Positions 51,914-59,847 of a stretch of DNA of 64,000 bases are shown piece by piece. The notes beneath the pieces were generated by a model that was not told where the DNA came from, ran no database searches, and worked only from the letters and a program-made list of their open reading frames with translations. Source of the stretch: Paenibacillus paeoniae. GTDB taxonomy: Bacteria > Bacillota > Bacilli > Paenibacillales > Paenibacillaceae. The first letter of the stretch is position 1. Each line of letters begins with the position of its first letter. Position numbers and translations under genes: made by a program. Location: positions 2,046,001-2,110,000 of the forward strand of contig NZ_QUBQ01000001.1 of NCBI RefSeq assembly GCF_003388735.1, written 5' to 3'.

Positions 51914-52707
51914 GAATGAACCGCACCCATCAAATCGCGCACCGCTTCACTTACATCCTGCTGACGCATGAAGTGTTCTCCGATCAGCACGCCGTGAGCG
52001 CCTACTGATTGCAAGTAGTCCATATCTTTACGGCTTGCAATCCCGCTCTCGCTAATGATTGTCACATCTTGTGGGATCATGCCGATCAGCTTTTCCGTCG
52101 TGGCGAGATCAGTCACAAAGGATCTAAGATCGCGATTATTAATGCCGATCAAAGAAGCCCTGTCCATTTCCAGCACAGTGGTCAGCTCTGCCGCGTCATG
52201 GACCTCAACCAGCACGTCCATGCCAAGCGACTTGGCCAAGTCATGGAATTCTTCCAACTGCGCTTTCGTTAGAATGGCGGCAATGAGCAATATCGCATCC
52301 GCTCCAATGACACGGGCTTCATAAATTTGCCGAAAATCAATAATAAAATCTTTGCGAAGCAACGGAATGCCCACCGATTGTTTCACAAGTTTTAAATAAT
52401 CGTTCGATCCCTGAAAATAATCCCGATCCGTCAGCACCGATATGCAGTCGGCACCGGCTGCTTCATAGGATTGTGCCAGTAATGACGGTTCAAAATCCGC
52501 ACGAATAAGTCCTTTGGAAGGCGAAGCCTTCTTTACTTCCGCGATCAAGCCCATGCCGCGCTTGCGGCGGTTGCTCTGCAATGCCGCTTCAAAGCCGCGG
52601 CAAGCGGGCAGTTCATCAATGATGCCTTCATATTCGGACAAGTGGAAGGCTGCAGACAACGCTTCAACTTCCGCTTGTTTGGTAGCTACGATTTTATCAA
52701 GAAACAT
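51910..52707 (-). CDS. trpC: Indole-3-glycerol phosphate synthase
   Basis: About 265 residues, the usual TrpC length. Visible motifs: LIAEVKKASPSKGLIRADF, LLRKDFIIDFRQIYEA, GINNRDLRSF and SESGIASRKDMDYL. ATG 52707 (MFLDKIVATKQ) with AGGAGAG 7 nt upstream is chosen; the frame is open 64 codons further into trpD without an RBS. It overlaps the trpD end by 11 nt. Confidence 0.96.
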   Translation of the reverse strand: MFLDKIVATKQAEVEALSAAFHLSEYEGIIDELPACRGFEAALQSNRRKRGMGLIAEVKKASPSKGLIRADFEPSLLAQSYEAAGADCISVLTDRDYFQGSNDYLKLVKQSVGIPLLRKDFIIDFRQIYEARVIGADAILLIAAILTKAQLEEFHDLAKSLGMDVLVEVHDAAELTTVLEMDRASLIGINNRDLRSFVTDLATTEKLIGMIPQDVTIISESGIASRKDMDYLQSVGAHGVLIGEHFMRQQDVSEAVRDLMGAVHS

Positions 52708-53740
52708 GTGCCAACTCTCCTGTCGTTTGAATAAGCTCTTCCAGCTTGGCTTGCGCTTTGCCAGAATCAATGACTTCTGCTGCCAATTCGACTCCTTCAC
52801 GGTGCGTTGCGGAATGCCCGCCAATATAAATGCATGCCCCTGCATTAGCAAGGACGATATCCCGGTAGGCTCCACGCTCCTCGCCACGGAATATAGCACG
52901 TATCAGCTCGGCATTGACATGCGCTTCACCGCCTTGCACGTCTTCAATGGCATATCTCGTCAGACCCAAGTCCTCCGGTTCGATATGATAAGTCGACACG
53001 ATACCCTCTCTCAGCTCCGAAATTTGGGTCGGGGCAGATATGCTGATCTCATCCAGCCCGTCATGGCTGCTGACAACAAGCGCACGTTTTAGACCAAGCT
53101 CACCCAGCACCTCTGCAATCGTCTCCGTGCGCGAACGGTCATACAGGCCAAGCAGCTGGCGATCGGCACCAGCCGGATTCGTCAGCGGGCCCAGCATATT
53201 GAAGATCGTTCGAATGCCCAGTTCCTTACGGGGGCCGGCGGAATGCTTCATGGACGGATGATAATGCTGCGCAAACATGAAGCAAATACCAATGTCATTC
53301 AGACAGGCTGCAGCCTGCTCGGGAGACAGTGCGATCTGGACGCCAAGCGCCTCCAGTACGTCTGCGCTGCCGGTCTTGCCGGACATGGCACGGTTGCCAT
53401 GCTTGGCAACACGGATACCTGCTGCGGAGGCGATAATGGAAGATGCTGTAGAAATATTGAACTTATGAATGCCGGAGCCGCCTGTACCGCATGTATCCAG
53501 CAGTCCCTTCTGCTCTGTCTGAACTCTGCTGGAAAATTGACGCATCACCTGGGCGAAGCCTGTTATTTCATCTTTGCTTTCGCCTTTCATACGCAGCGCG
53601 GTTGCGATCGCCCCGATCTGCGAGCCCGTTGCCTCACCGCTCATAATGACCGACATTACCGCAGAAGCTTCTTCTTTGGTTAAGTGCTCACCGCCAATCA
53701 CTTTGTTTAATGCCGCTTGCATCGTCATCATTCCGCTCAT
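52697..53740 (-). CDS. trpD: Anthranilate phosphoribosyltransferase
   Basis: A 347-residue enzyme that joins anthranilate to PRPP. Motifs: DTCGTGGSGIHKFNISTASS, VAKHGNRAMSGKTGSADVLE and RTIFNMLGPLTNPAGA. ATG 53740 starts 2 nt after the trpE stop; ATGs at 53731 and 53728 are close alternatives. The trp operon has no glutamine amidotransferase gene (trpG/pabA) here; as in B. subtilis, that subunit is probably encoded with folate genes elsewhere. Confidence 0.97.
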   Translation of the reverse strand: MSGMMTMQAALNKVIGGEHLTKEEASAVMSVIMSGEATGSQIGAIATALRMKGESKDEITGFAQVMRQFSSRVQTEQKGLLDTCGTGGSGIHKFNISTASSIIASAAGIRVAKHGNRAMSGKTGSADVLEALGVQIALSPEQAAACLNDIGICFMFAQHYHPSMKHSAGPRKELGIRTIFNMLGPLTNPAGADRQLLGLYDRSRTETIAEVLGELGLKRALVVSSHDGLDEISISAPTQISELREGIVSTYHIEPEDLGLTRYAIEDVQGGEAHVNAELIRAIFRGEERGAYRDIVLANAGACIYIGGHSATHREGVELAAEVIDSGKAQAKLEELIQTTGELAHVS

Positions 53741-53742
53741 CG

Positions 53743-55311
53743 TCAGCCGCGCCCCTCTCCGGTATGAATTTCGTAATCCGTATTGATCGCTGTGCTTCTC
53801 GTCTGACTTGCTTCCGGCTTGCGGAAGCTCGCTTCCGCCGCTCTGATCGCCTTAAGCATGCCTTTGGCCTTATTCACCGTCTCCATATACTCGTTCTCCG
53901 GAACGGAATCCCATACGATGCCCGCCCCGCTCTGAACGTAAGCCTTGCCATGCTTGAATATAATGGTCCGAATCGTAATACAGGTATCCATCGATCCGCC
54001 GAAGCCCAGATAGCCGATTGCCCCTGCATAGGCGCCGCGAGCTTCATTCTCCAGCTCCGCAATAATTTGCATTGCTCTCAGCTTTGGTGCGCCGGATACC
54101 GTGCCTGCCGGCAGGCAGGATATAAAGGCGTCGAAAAAATCTTTGTCCTGCCGAAGCTTGCCCGATACGTTCGATACAATATGCATGACATGGGAGTATC
54201 GCTCAATCTCCATAAAGGAATCACAACGAACAGAGCCAAATTCCGATACGCGGCCGATATCGTTGCGGCCCAGATCGACAAGCATCAGATGCTCCGCTCT
54301 TTCCTTCTCATCCGCCAGAAGCTCCAGCTCCAACTCCTTATCCTGCTCGGGTGTGGCGCCTCTCGGTCTTGTGCCGGCAATTGGTCTAGTTTCTACCCGA
54401 TCATTCGCTACCTTCACCAAAGCTTCCGGAGACGTACCTACTATCACTTCTTCCCCCATTTTCAAATAATACATATAAGGGGAAGGATTCATCGTGCGAA
54501 GCACACGATAGACGAGCAGCGGATTAATGTCAGTATCAATGCTGAAGCGCTGTGATAGAACAACCTGAAAGATATCTCCGGCTTTTATATATTCCTTCGC
54601 CTTGTCGACATTCGCTATAAATTGATCCTTCGTCAAATTCGACTGTACATCCCCAAGCTCAGGATCATGAGGTATAGGGGATACAGGCGACACACTATTT
54701 GGAACCGGCTGCTTCAAACGGTCGATCGTCGCATCCATTCTCGCCACTGTTGCATTGTAAGCCGTCTCGATCTGACCGTCTGTTGCGCCGGGCTCGATAT
54801 GAACGTTGCCGATAATTTGCAGTTGCTGCTTGAAGTGATCGAATACAATAACCTGATCGCAGAACATGAACTGCATATCGTTCATTTGCAGATCGTCTAT
54901 GCGGTGGGCTGGCAGCTTCTCGTAATATTGGAGCAGATCATATCCGAAGAAGCCGATCGCGCCTCCCGTGAAGGGAGGCAATTCACTTGATGACGGACTG
55001 CGGAAGGAACGAAGCTTCGCTTTGAGCAGCTCAATCGGTTTCTCTCGCAGAATCGTCTTCTCGCCTTTATGTTCCAGTACTAGCTCCCCATGCTTGCCGT
55101 ACAGCTTCATGAATGGATCCGTTCCGATGAAAGAATATCTCGCCCACTTGGCCCCGCCCTCGACGCTCTCCAGCAGGAAGGCATGATCTTCCTCAGCAAA
55201 ATGCTGGAACAGCCGGATCGGCGTCTCCGTATCCGCCATTTCATAACGTACAATCGGTATCAAATTATAGCTTCCAGCCAGCCCAATTACGCGTTTCAAT
55301 TCATTCGTCAT
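53743..55311 (-). CDS. trpE: Anthranilate synthase component I
   Basis: A 522-residue chorismate-utilising enzyme. The N-terminal domain holds the Trp feedback site (LLESVEGGAKWARYSFIG). The C-terminal catalytic domain has SPEALVKVANDRVETRPIAG, GTRPRGATPEQD, AEHLMLVDLGRNDIGRV, CLPAGTVSGAPKLRAM and the final YVQSGAGIVWDSVPENEY. GGAGG lies about 12 nt before ATG 55311. It is the first gene of trpEDCFBA, about 40 nt after the leader terminator. Confidence 0.97.
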   Translation of the reverse strand: MTNELKRVIGLAGSYNLIPIVRYEMADTETPIRLFQHFAEEDHAFLLESVEGGAKWARYSFIGTDPFMKLYGKHGELVLEHKGEKTILREKPIELLKAKLRSFRSPSSSELPPFTGGAIGFFGYDLLQYYEKLPAHRIDDLQMNDMQFMFCDQVIVFDHFKQQLQIIGNVHIEPGATDGQIETAYNATVARMDATIDRLKQPVPNSVSPVSPIPHDPELGDVQSNLTKDQFIANVDKAKEYIKAGDIFQVVLSQRFSIDTDINPLLVYRVLRTMNPSPYMYYLKMGEEVIVGTSPEALVKVANDRVETRPIAGTRPRGATPEQDKELELELLADEKERAEHLMLVDLGRNDIGRVSEFGSVRCDSFMEIERYSHVMHIVSNVSGKLRQDKDFFDAFISCLPAGTVSGAPKLRAMQIIAELENEARGAYAGAIGYLGFGGSMDTCITIRTIIFKHGKAYVQSGAGIVWDSVPENEYMETVNKAKGMLKAIRAAEASFRKPEASQTRSTAINTDYEIHTGEGRG

Positions 55312-55353
55312 CTATAACGACCTCCATCAATAGTGTCGGCGAGAACCGTATAA

Positions 55354-55488
55354 TCAAAAAAGCCCCTGCCGCAGCAGGAGCTTAGAATGTATCGATGATA
55401 GCGCGCTGTGCCCTATAGGTACCCACCAATCACATCGATGCGGTAAAGCGGAACAGCAAACGGGTACAAAAAGTTGTACCGAGTACAT
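55354..55488 (-). CDS. Possible leader peptide with tandem Trp codons
   Basis: A 44-codon frame (MYSVQLFVPVCC start) in the trp leader holds two adjacent Trp codons (codons 21-22, 55423-55428, residues DWWVPIG). It reads through the terminator to a TGA just past the T tract. The RBS is weak (AAGTCGAG). Tandem Trp codons before a terminator recall peptide-based attenuation, but the long tail beyond the Trp codons does not fit the classical scheme. It may be chance. Confidence 0.25.
   Translation of the reverse strand: MYSVQLFVPVCCSALPHRCDWWVPIGHSALSSIHSKLLLRQGLF
55355..55382 (-). terminator. trp operon leader terminator (attenuator)
   Basis: AGCTCCTGC pairs with GCAGGGGCT on the minus strand (55361-55382, loop TGCG), followed by T6. 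It ends about 43 nt before the trpE start, so it controls entry into the operon. An upstream leader segment AAGCCCC (55519-55525) can pair with its GGGGCTT arm. Confidence 0.85.
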
Positions 55489-55528
55489 GCTCGACTTAAC
55501 CAACAGCTATGATCTTATGGGGCTTGCC

Positions 55529-55595
55529 CTACGGCAACTCACTCAACTCTTCTCATCTCAACTCAGCTAAAAACCTACTCGACTATTCTCATCTA
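55529..55595 (-). promoter_or_regulatory. TRAP-binding site: 13 GAG/TAG triplets
   Basis: On the minus strand GAG or TAG triplets end at 55595, 55590, 55585, 55580, 55577, 55569, 55564, 55559, 55554, 55549, 55544, 55540 and 55531. Most repeat every 5 nt, the spacing the 11-subunit TRAP protein wraps. B. subtilis trp uses 11 such triplets. Here the array starts only 2-3 nt from the predicted transcript start. Confidence 0.88.
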
Positions 55596-55603
55596 TTGCA
55601 TTA

Positions 55604-55633
55604 ACTATATAATATCGGGGCCGAATGCGTCAA
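55604..55633 (-). promoter_or_regulatory. Predicted trp operon promoter
   Basis: TTGACG (55628-55633), 18-bp spacer, TATAGT (55604-55609) on the minus strand, just after the aroH stop. It would start the transcript near 55597, directly before the TRAP triplets. Confidence 0.6.
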
Positions 55634-55637
55634 CCCG

Positions 55638-56009
55638 TTATTTTGACTTCGACAAATCCGGTCGAAGCGCTTGCGCGCCACGCAGATAGACATGGCGAAT
55701 GTCTGCTTGCGACTTCTCCGTATTGGCCAAAACCATGACGCGGATGCAGCGTTCCAGACTTCCCTTCACCGGAACTTCCAGCGCACACATAAGCGGCACC
55801 AGCTCCCATCCCTCCAGTTGTCTGATCGACTGAGCAGGGAACGTCTCGTTCAGATCATTCGTCACCGTAATCAAGACGCTGCAAATATCAGCAGGGTCCA
55901 ATTCGTTCTGAGCAACAAGATCCTTCACCATCTCCAGCGTTGCGCTTGCAATCTGTTGTCCGTCGTTCGCCTCAACCGTTATCGCACCACGTATTCCGCG
56001 TACACTCAT
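55638..56009 (-). CDS. aroH: Chorismate mutase (AroH type)
   Basis: A 123-residue monofunctional AroH-class chorismate mutase. RGIRGAITVEANDGQQI at the N-terminus, SVLITVTNDLNETFPAQSIR in the middle and HVYLRGAQALRPDL at the C-terminus match the trimeric B. subtilis enzyme. It makes prephenate, the TyrA substrate. It overlaps the aroB 3' end by 4 nt. Confidence 0.96.
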   Translation of the reverse strand: MSVRGIRGAITVEANDGQQIASATLEMVKDLVAQNELDPADICSVLITVTNDLNETFPAQSIRQLEGWELVPLMCALEVPVKGSLERCIRVMVLANTEKSQADIRHVYLRGAQALRPDLSKSK

Positions 56010-57109
56010 AGCTGTTCAACCTCCAATTTTAGTTCTTCTACAATTTCTCTCACCCAAGCTACCGGTACATCTGACTTAATCTCGACTTCTCCGATTGCAC
56101 TCGGAACGATAAAGACCATCGTCCCTTCCGCAAATTTCTTATCATGCATCATCGCTTCCATAATCGCATCGACATCGAAGTGTTCCGGAAGCGCGGTTGG
56201 CAATTCGCATTTCGCCAGCACTCGTTTGGTCGTGGTGTACACTTCCTCGGGCGCTCCGTACCGGACGCCAAGCTTGGCTGAACCAACCATGCCAATCGCT
56301 ATTGCTTCACCGTGCTGAAGTCCATTGTAGCCGCCAACCGCTTCAATCGCATGACCGATCGTATGCCCCAGGTTTAGAATAGCTCTCAGTCCATTTTCCC
56401 TTTCATCCTGTGAAACGACTGACGCCTTTACGCTGCATCCGTTGTGAAGCGCATAACCAAGGCTATCCGCATCAAGTGCAAGCAGCCTGTCAGCATGATC
56501 CTCGCACCACTGTACGAAAGAGGCATCCCAGATCAGTCCGTGCTTGACCACTTCGGACAGGCCGGAGCGAACCTCGCGCGGCGGAAGCGTCTGCAGCAGG
56601 TTCAAGTCGTATAATACAAATTCAGGCTGATGGAACGCGCCTATTATATTTTTGGCCTTCGGATGGTTGACTGCAACCTTGCCCCCAACGCTGCTGTCAT
56701 GCGCCAGAATCGTAGTCGGGATCTGCACGAATTTGACACCGCGCATAAAGGAGGCCGCCACGAATCCTGCCAAATCGCCTACAACGCCTCCGCCAAGCGC
56801 TACAATCGTTGATTTTCGATCCAGTCCGGCATCCAGCGCTTTCGCAATTAGCTCTTCGAGCATAGACAGCGACTTGGAGCCCTCTCCCGACGGAACAACC
56901 GCGCTAAATGCTTTGAATCCGCCCCCTTGCAGCCTCTCCTCAAGAAAGGCAAGATGCAGCGGCGCAATATTCGTATCCGTAATAATGAGCAGTGGAGATT
57001 TATTGCTGATTCCGTGCTTGGAAAAATAAGTATCCGCCTCGTTCAAGAGGCCTTCGCCAATATAGATATGATAAGAACGTTCACCAAGGTCTACCGTAAG
57101 TTCCCGCAT
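56006..57109 (-). CDS. aroB: 3-dehydroquinate synthase
   Basis: A 367-residue NAD- and zinc-dependent enzyme that cyclises DAHP to 3-dehydroquinate in the shikimate pathway. Motifs: VPSGEGSKSLSMLEELIAKA, ALGGGVVGDLAGFVAASFMR, KVAVNHPKAKNIIGAFHQPE and the metal-binding LNLGHTIGHAIEAVGGY. aroF/aroC, which precedes aroB in B. subtilis, is missing here. A good promoter lies about 105 bp upstream. Confidence 0.97.
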   Translation of the reverse strand: MRELTVDLGERSYHIYIGEGLLNEADTYFSKHGISNKSPLLIITDTNIAPLHLAFLEERLQGGGFKAFSAVVPSGEGSKSLSMLEELIAKALDAGLDRKSTIVALGGGVVGDLAGFVAASFMRGVKFVQIPTTILAHDSSVGGKVAVNHPKAKNIIGAFHQPEFVLYDLNLLQTLPPREVRSGLSEVVKHGLIWDASFVQWCEDHADRLLALDADSLGYALHNGCSVKASVVSQDERENGLRAILNLGHTIGHAIEAVGGYNGLQHGEAIAIGMVGSAKLGVRYGAPEEVYTTTKRVLAKCELPTALPEHFDVDAIMEAMMHDKKFAEGTMVFIVPSAIGEVEIKSDVPVAWVREIVEELKLEVEQL

Positions 57110-57211
57110 CGTCTAGTACCGCCCCTATTGTTTAAAATAGTTGTTACACTCCAGCGCGAGCTCGTACTCCCATACGCCCGCTGTAAGGTTAAGCCCGAAA
57201 CATCTTTGCTC

Positions 57212-57240
57212 ATTATAGTACAGCCCTGCTGGTTTGACAA
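57212..57240 (-). promoter_or_regulatory. aroB-aroH promoter
   Basis: TTGTCA (57235-57240), exactly 17 bp, TATAAT (57212-57217) on the minus strand. The predicted leader to aroB is about 95 nt. Confidence 0.75.
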
Positions 57241-57285
57241 GAAATCTCATCGCTCCAGAAAACCGATTAATGACCGTTAATACAG

Positions 57286-57331
57286 CAAAAGACCGGGTTC
57301 CCAATTCATAAGAATCAGGAGTCCCGGTCCC
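57286..57331 (-). terminator. Intrinsic terminator after the small ORF
   Basis: GACCGGG pairs with CCCGGTC on the minus strand (57291-57329) and is followed by TTTT. It separates the 57.4-kb small ORF from aroB. Confidence 0.7.
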
Positions 57332-57345
57332 TTCGGCTGGCCTTG

Positions 57346-57516
57346 CTACTGGCTTTTGACAGCCGGCTGCTCAAGGCGATTGCTGCTATCATACAAGTGA
57401 TTGGCATCATCCGCGATTTTGGCCGCTTGCCTGCTGTCTACGCCGATGATTTGCGCGCATTCCTGTATCGTTAGAAACCCGCGGCGATACGCTGCGATCA
57501 CTTGGCGCTTGTCCAT
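57346..57516 (-). CDS. Small hypothetical protein with helix-turn-helix-like sequence
   Basis: 56 residues. YRRGFLTIQECAQIIGVDSR resembles a helix-turn-helix of the recombinase/MerR-start type, and the C-terminus is polar. AAGGAG lies 7 nt before ATG 57516, and a terminator follows the stop, so the gene looks real. It lies between cheR and aroB, where Bacillus has aroF. No family recognised. Confidence 0.6.
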   Translation of the reverse strand: MDKRQVIAAYRRGFLTIQECAQIIGVDSRQAAKIADDANHLYDSSNRLEQPAVKSQ

Positions 57517-57583
57517 CTCCAGTCTCCTTCCAAACATCTATGCTAAGATTAGTATAGGAGAAGATGGAAACTGCTATACATCG

Positions 57584-58363
57584 TTACACGCGTCGATAGA
57601 AGAAAGTATCCGCCGTCTCGAACCCATATTGCGCGGGAGAGAAGATCTGTTCCGTACTGCCGACGAAGAGAATCCCACCTGGCTTCAGCGCTTCAGAGAA
57701 CTTATGATACAAGCCATGTTTGGCTTCTTCGGTAAAATAGATCATGACATTCCGGCACACGATCAAATCATAACCGGAATCAAATCGATCATGCAGCAGG
57801 TTGCCCTGTTTGAACTGCACTGCCCTCTTCAGCTCATCCGCTATACGATAAGCCCCTTGATCCGGCTTGAAGTAACGGGTCCGTAAGGCTGCCGGCACAT
57901 CTCTAAGCGACCGTTCCAGATAGATGCCTTCCTTCGCTTTCTCCAGAACGTTGTTATCCAGATCCGTTGCTGCAAGCGTCGTCTTGCTCATGGCGCCTAG
58001 CTCGGACAATATCATGGCAAGCGTGTATGGCTCCTCGCCTGTCGAACATGCAGCACTCCAAATTTTCATGCGGGAACTCGCATTCATCATCTCCGGAAGG
58101 AAACGCTCTCGAAGGACTTCCCATCTTGCAGGATTCCGCCAAAATTCGGATACGTTAATGGTCATCCGGTCCAAAAACTCGTTCAGCAGGGCACGGTTTT
58201 GTTCAATTGCCTCGTAATAAGCTTGAAAAGTCGTAAAACCGTTTTTCATCCGAAGCGTCGTCAGTCTTCGCTTCATTTGGACTTCCTTGTACTGCGAAAG
58301 ATCAATATCTGTCTTGCGCTTAATGCGCGTTATAAATTGTGAAAAGTCTTGATCTTCAGACAT
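57584..58363 (-). CDS. cheR: Chemotaxis receptor methyltransferase
   Basis: About 259 residues. The N-terminal helical CheR domain (about 1-75: FITRIKRKTDIDLSQYKE) is followed by a SAM-binding domain with WSAACSTGEEPYTLAMIL, DLDNNVLEKAKEGIY and YDLIVCRNVMIYFT. It adds methyl groups to glutamates of chemoreceptors using SAM. ATG 58363 with GGAGG 8 nt upstream is chosen over 58378, which lies at the RBS itself. Position between ndk and aroB is as in B. subtilis. Confidence 0.95.
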   Translation of the reverse strand: MSEDQDFSQFITRIKRKTDIDLSQYKEVQMKRRLTTLRMKNGFTTFQAYYEAIEQNRALLNEFLDRMTINVSEFWRNPARWEVLRERFLPEMMNASSRMKIWSAACSTGEEPYTLAMILSELGAMSKTTLAATDLDNNVLEKAKEGIYLERSLRDVPAALRTRYFKPDQGAYRIADELKRAVQFKQGNLLHDRFDSGYDLIVCRNVMIYFTEEAKHGLYHKFSEALKPGGILFVGSTEQIFSPAQYGFETADTFFYRRV

Positions 58364-58392
58364 AACGGCAGCCTCCATCGTTTGCGGCTGGC

Positions 58393-58836
58393 TTATACCC
58401 AGCGTTGAATCGTATGCTCGTAAGCCACAAGCTCCTCGGACCCGAAAAAGATGCCGATTTCCCGTTCCGCATTAGCCGCGGAGTCGGAGCCGTGAATCAG
58501 ATTGAAGTTGGTGTGTACCGCAAAGTCGGAACGAATCGTTCCCGGCGCCGCGTCCAGCGCATCGGTCTTGCCGATTAGCGCCCGCGAAAGCGCGATAACA
58601 TTGTCGCCGCTCCACACCATCGCGAATACAGGACCAGACGTAATGAACTCCAGCAGCGGCTCATAAAACGACTTGCCTTTATGTTCCGCATAATGAATTT
58701 CTGCGCGCTCACGTGTAATTTGCATAAATTTGGCCCCCGACAATTGAAGCCCTTTTCTTTCGAAGCGCGATACGATCTCACCAATTAATCCGCGTTGAAC
58801 GCCATCAGGCTTAATCATCAGAAACGTTCTCTCCAT
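58393..58836 (-). CDS. ndk: Nucleoside diphosphate kinase
   Basis: About 147 residues, the normal length. It passes phosphate from NTPs to NDPs through the active-site His in [17 protein letters not shown]. Other motifs are [15 protein letters not shown] and [22 protein letters not shown] 58836 is chosen; upstream in-frame ATGs at 58848 and 58860 touch or precede the AAGGG RBS. Confidence 0.97.
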   Translation of the reverse strand: MERTFLMIKPDGVQRGLIGEIVSRFERKGLQLSGAKFMQITRERAEIHYAEHKGKSFYEPLLEFITSGPVFAMVWSGDNVIALSRALIGKTDALDAAPGTIRSDFAVHTNFNLIHGSDSAANAEREIGIFFGSEELVAYEHTIQRWV

Positions 58837-58872
58837 GTTGCAAATCATCCCTTCCAGCACCAGAATAATGAA

Positions 58873-59847
58873 TTAATAGTTTCGCTTCCCGACAAAATGC
58901 GCGATATCGGTAAGATTCTTTTTCGCCGTATAATCGGGTAATCCTTCTAATGCCTTCAAAGCTTTCTGTATGTAACGACTAGCCAGCTCGTCCGCCAGGT
59001 CTCCGCCTACGCTGTTGCGAATAATGGAGATAGCCCGCTTCGTATCCGGAAATCCTTCGTGTGCTCGAATGGCGCGAATTTCATGCAGCAGCGGCTCTCT
59101 TGCGCCGGGATCGCGCAGAGCCAGAATAACCGGCAGTGTAATATTGCCTTGTCGGATATCGGAGCCTGGCGGCTTGCCTATCTGCTTCTCCGTGCCGTAC
59201 AGATCAAGAAGATCGTCGCGAATCTGGAAAGCCATTCCGATATTGTATCCGAATCTGTACAGTCGGTTGGCTGTCAGCCGGTCAGCGTTGGATGCAATCG
59301 CGCCAAGCTGACAACTAATGGCGATGAGCAGCGCTGTTTTTCTGCGAATCCGCAGCAAATAATTGCGAACCGTTTGTTCGGTATTGAAAAAATCTCTAAT
59401 TTGCTCCATCTCTCCAATACACATCTCAACAAGCGCCTTGGACAGAATTTGATGAATGTGCGGATTCGGAAGCTGTGTCGCAATCGTCAGCGCCTTGCCA
59501 TGAATGTAATCTCCCGTATACATCGCAATCCGATTATCCCACTTGGACTTTACGGTCAATTGACCGCGTCTTGTCTCTGCATCGTCAATAACGTCATCAT
59601 GGACAAGCGATGCCATATGGATCAATTCCAGCGGCACGGCCACCCGCTTTAGCACATCCAAATTGTACTCGCCGAATTTTCCCGCCAGAAGCACGATGAC
59701 GGGACGCAAGCGTTTGCCGCCAGCTTTAAGCAAGTGTGTCGAAGTGTCGCTAAGCAGAGCGTGATCATCCATCACACTCCGCTCCAGCTCTCTTTCGATT
59801 TGATTCAGATCGCCTTTCATTTTTGCGTACAGTTCTAATAGTTTCAT
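58873..59847 (-). CDS. hepT: Heptaprenyl diphosphate synthase component II
   Basis: A 324-residue trans-polyprenyl synthase subunit. The first aspartate-rich motif is in LVHDDVIDDAETRRGQ and the second in FQIRDDLLDLYG. With HepS it makes the C35 side chain of menaquinone-7. Its start overlaps the mqnA stop by 4 nt. In B. subtilis hepT-menG-hepS are adjacent; here mqnA, ubiX and ubiA genes are inserted between hepT and menG. Confidence 0.96.
   Translation of the reverse strand: MKLLELYAKMKGDLNQIERELERSVMDDHALLSDTSTHLLKAGGKRLRPVIVLLAGKFGEYNLDVLKRVAVPLELIHMASLVHDDVIDDAETRRGQLTVKSKWDNRIAMYTGDYIHGKALTIATQLPNPHIHQILSKALVEMCIGEMEQIRDFFNTEQTVRNYLLRIRRKTALLIAISCQLGAIASNADRLTANRLYRFGYNIGMAFQIRDDLLDLYGTEKQIGKPPGSDIRQGNITLPVILALRDPGAREPLLHEIRAIRAHEGFPDTKRAISIIRNSVGGDLADELASRYIQKALKALEGLPDYTAKKNLTDIAHFVGKRNY

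Noticed and set aside
55395..55440. T-box-like GGTGGGTACC in the trp leader
   Set aside because: The T-box bulge needs TGGNACC; here there is one base too many, there is no stem I or specifier loop, and the terminator is not adjacent.
30120..55440. Shared TGATTGGTG in the panB and trp leaders
   Set aside because: A 9-base match between two leaders is expected by chance at this scale, and the surrounding structures do not align convincingly.
57125..57250. A 41-codon ORF (MRFLVKPAGLYYNEQ start) before aroB
   Set aside because: It lies over the aroB promoter and its RBS is only 2 nt from the ATG; a frame this long is not rare by chance.
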